A DNA stretch of 22,170 nt from Lingula anatina. Its lineage: Eukaryota; Brachiopoda; Lingulata; Lingulida; Lingulidae. The stretch lies in NCBI RefSeq assembly GCF_001039355.2, contig NW_019775758.1:740156-762325 (forward strand). The letters run 5' to 3'. Positions 19,317 to 22,170 of the stretch are shown piece by piece (position 1 is the first letter of the stretch; every line of letters starts with the position of its first letter). The notes beneath the pieces were generated by a model. It saw nothing but the letters and a program-made list of their open reading frames with translations. It did no database searches and was not told the origin of the DNA. The position numbers were made by a program, and so were the translations under genes.

Positions 19317-21336
19317 TGCAGTTGGTGTGTTTATTTCAGCGTGGTGAAGGCAGCCTCCGTGGCTCCGGGGTGCGCACAATACTAGAACAAGATGCGGGTT
19401 GTGTTGATGTCCGTGAAGGCAGTTGAGTTAGTGTATTGTGAGGTCTTTCTTCACTTTTTTCCCGGTATTCAGCTGATCTGAAAGTTTTAATTACAAACAA
19501 CTAAATCAAAATATTTTTTTATTTATCATCTGAGCAGAATCTGGTTGAAGGCTTGCAATTTGCAGTTTGAAATACACGCATGAAGCAATACTTTTATGGA
19601 GCACCGTAAGGCGAGACGAAATTGATAAGCTGGTTAAGAAGCGCAACCGACTTTAATTTGGGGGGAAATCGAAAATTTTCTCGCACTTATTTTTCTTCAA
19701 AGGGAAAAAGTTCATTGGGAATTGTTTGAGTGAATGGGAGGAATTTACACGAGATCCAAGAAAACCCTTTATGCTATTGTATTTATGCTCTGAATTCATT
19801 CTGTGGATTTGACATTTCCTCTCCCACCGACCCTTACTTATTCTTCAGTAGTTTATGCTCGTTACATTCAGCGGGTTATGTTGGTGTAATATTATATTGC
19901 ACAAGGTCATGATAATCTATGTACCAGTACAGAAATAAATTGAATTGAATTGTTAAGCATCAGTATGGCGAGAAAACGAAACCAGAATTAAATTTCGCCT
20001 GCCGACCCTGTTTCCAGAGCTTCCCCGCTCGTGAATCAACTAATTATTAAATTCGCTTGGCTTGACCATGCTATGTTGGTTCATACTATTGAATGTAAAA
20101 TGGGCTAGAGAGCAAGTGCCTCACTCAGTGAGTTTTGTAATCAGAGTAAAGCAGATTTTTATATAAAAAAATCAGCCTGGAGAGACCCTTTTGGGCCCCT
20201 GTAGCAGTCGGCCCAAGTAAGCTACATTAAGTGAGTGTCTGTACTGAGTAAGGCTAGATAATGGCTATCATATATCACAGGTAAAACTACACTTTACCTT
20301 ACTTTCCAGTCTATTTCTTCAGTCGACTACCCACAGTGTTGTATAAAGCACCCAGCACCTTAACGTTGCAAAGGCGTCTGAGTCATATACAAACAGACGA
20401 GGCTTTTTTCACTGAAAGGAGGTAAGTTAAAACACGCAATGTCTTTGAATGCTCAGCCCCCCTTTGTCCGCTTCACCACTATTCACTGTGAGCTTCGAGA
20501 CGTGAAACACGCTTTGAGACTTTTATTTTTGTTGATTCTCATTTTCTTTTCTCGTTGCTATTCGGCATGAAAAGCCAATAGCCCTTGGATTGCTGTTGGT
20601 GCCACGTATTATGTCACACAAGATCTCACGTGGATTTTGATTTACTGCAAATAAGACAAAGCATTGATGTTTGACAAAGTAGATTCTGACAAAAATATTT
20701 TATTGTGTGGTATATATTAGAGTTTTTAACACTGCTCGTCTTCACCAGGTGAGGTTGACACTTCCCCCACAAAAACCTCCCCCCCCCCCCACACACACAT
20801 AGTAGAAGCATTTTTTCAGAGAATATATACAGTTTATAACACTAAATATAATATGCGATACTCATAATGAAATGTTTGCGGCGAACTTGCTGCAAACTGC
20901 TGCAAACTAAATAGTTTGTAGATTGTTGTTAGAAAAATTGTTGCTGCTAATTTGCTAGAACATCTGAAATTTGCGGCAAGTTTTTTCATGTCCTTTCAAA
21001 ATTAAAACAGTTTTTCATATACATGGTAAAACTCCTTGAAAATTGGCAGCAAATTTGCGACAACGTTTTTGCAAGAAGCTTAAAATTTTGATTGGGGTAA
21101 ATTTTGCTTCAAGCTAGATTATTCTTTCTTCAACAACCATGGTTACGAAACAGGACGATGCAACAAATTGAATGCCCATTATCTGAATGTATTTTATGTT
21201 CATACTACGCATACTACGAAAAATTCCACCTAAATGATAAATCTCTTCCATAGAATGTTTGCAATTATAATTTAACATCTATTCGAATTTGTTTCTCTTT
21301 GCTGGCTTAACAGGTAGCAAACTGTTCAATTTGTTT
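19317..21336. other. F-E intergenic region
   Basis: Inverted equivalent of the A-D interval. Contains the conserved block upstream of E, a C run, and the TTTGC-rich 3' flank of F. An acceptor-like CTTTCAG just upstream of E (minus strand, about 19479) is shared with D. No supported ORF. Confidence 0.55.
20779..20790. repeat. C homopolymer with short CA run
   Basis: Inverted, shorter counterpart of the GT/G tract at 7576-7620. Confidence 0.85.
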
Positions 21337-22170
21337 TTATTTCCTTTTCTTTCTTCGCCCCCAAGGAGAGACGGGTGGTGTCGGGGTCTGTTCGTATGAG
21401 GCGCTTGACTCTGACGCAGTAGCTGGTTCTGACGTCGTAGTAGGTTCTGAAAATGAAGTCAGTTCTGTTGAAGTTAGCAATTCTGTCGATGTAATTTGTT
21501 CTGACATGGTAGTCACTTCTGACGAAGTCGTCAGTTCTCACGTGGTATTCATTTCTGAAGAAGTAGTCAGTTCTTAAGTGGTTGTCATTTTTGATGAAGT
21601 AGTCAGTTCTGACGTGGTAGTCATTTTTGATGAAGTAGTCAGTTCTGACGTGGTAGTCATTTCTGACGAAGTAGTCAGTTCTGACGTGGTTGTCATTTCT
21701 GACGAAGTTGTCATTTCTGACGTGGTTGTCATTTTTGAGGAAGTAGTCAGTTCTGACGTGGTAGTCATTTCTGAGGAAGTAGTCAGTTCTGATGTGGTAG
21801 TCATTTCTGAGGAAGTAGTCAGTTCTGACGTGGTAGTCATTTCTGAGGAAGTAGTCAGTTCTGATGTGGTGGTCACTTCTGATGTGGTAGTCATTTCTGA
21901 CGTCGTAGTCAGTTCAGAAGATGTAGTCGGTTCTTTTAAAGTTGCCCATTCTGGCGACGTAACTTCCTCTGACGTGGTAGTCATTTCTGACGAAGGTGCC
22001 AGTTCTGACGTGGTAGTCATTTCTGAGGAAGTAGTCAGTTCTGACGTGGTAGTCATTTCTGATGAAGTAGTCAGTTCTGACGTGGTAGTCATTTCTGAGG
22101 AAGTAGTCAGTTCTGACGTGGTAGTCATTTCTGAGGAAGTAGTCAGTTCTGACGGGGTTGTCATTTCTGA
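21337..22170 (-). pseudogene. Gene F: mucin-like ectodomain exon with two in-frame stops (partial)
   Basis: Minus-strand counterpart of exon 2 of A. It enters from the right edge with regular 12-residue units (TTSSEMTTTSEL), contains the family block EEVTSPEWAT and ends PWGRRKKRK-TAA at 21337. One continuous frame links these parts but holds TAA at 21574-21576 and TGA at 21538-21540, each replacing a serine TCA codon. The product would lose about 78 codons including the basic tail. Exon 1 with the expected ITAM lies outside the window. It may be a pseudogene, a truncated allele or contain assembly errors in repeats; I favour a recent truncation. Confidence 0.65.
21577..22170 (-). repeat. Coding minisatellite of gene F (36-bp unit)
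   Basis: About sixteen nearly identical units of 36 bp, more homogeneous than the array in A, suggesting recent amplification or conversion. It continues past the window edge. Confidence 0.85.

Larger units (their letters stand above)
17693..21350 (-). repeat. Right arm of the large inverted duplication
   Basis: Reverse-complement counterpart of about 7200-10577. The matching inner end reads ATAAAAAATGAGACC on the plus strand; the outer end continues into gene F and past the window edge. Confidence 0.8.

Overview
The window is animal nuclear DNA: spliced genes with GT-AG introns, AT-rich intergenic DNA, abundant microsatellites and small repeats, and no bacterial operon features. Protein style (a secreted TPR protein also seen in marine invertebrates, mucin-like Thr/Ser ectodomains) suggests a marine invertebrate, possibly a cephalochordate such as amphioxus. 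That is an inference and I cannot confirm the species.

Layout. (1) 151-3181, minus strand: the 5' part of a secreted tetratricopeptide-repeat gene (three exons, including a short signal-peptide exon), running off the left edge. (2) 5352-7217, plus: gene A, a single-pass membrane protein with a cytosolic N-terminal ITAM and a long Thr/Ser-rich ectodomain. (3) 9159-9945, plus: gene D, a short relative with the same kind of membrane segment but an acidic tail without ITAM. (4) 11758-13109 and 14900-16105, plus: genes B and C, two more ITAM/mucin copies made by a tandem duplication. (5) 18469-19316, minus: gene E, the twin of D. (6) 21337-22170, minus: the 3' part of gene F, an ITAM/mucin-type ectodomain exon broken by two in-frame stops and cut by the window edge. 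A-D (plus) and F-E (minus) lie in two arms of a large inverted duplication (about 7.2-10.58 kb against 17.69-21.35 kb) around the B/C tandem pair.

Architecture. A, B and C have a first exon coding for a cytosolic tail without signal peptide, with YxxL-x8-YxxL (a full ITAM spacing), then a basic juxtamembrane stretch, a hydrophobic segment and a short extracellular stub. A phase-1 intron carrying an old MITE follows, then one exon for the whole mucin-like ectodomain, which in A and B ends in a basic PWGRRKKRK tail. D and E share the split and the intron phase but have no tyrosine signalling pair. This looks like a small multigene family of paired signalling and non-signalling type II receptors. 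Their ectodomains vary by repeat expansion and contraction, by an acceptor shift in C, and by repeated loss of the basic tail. A, B and C also share a positioned ETS-like site, TATA-like box and initiator. An immune-type or cell-surface recognition role is my inference; no ligand, partner or expression can be read from the DNA.
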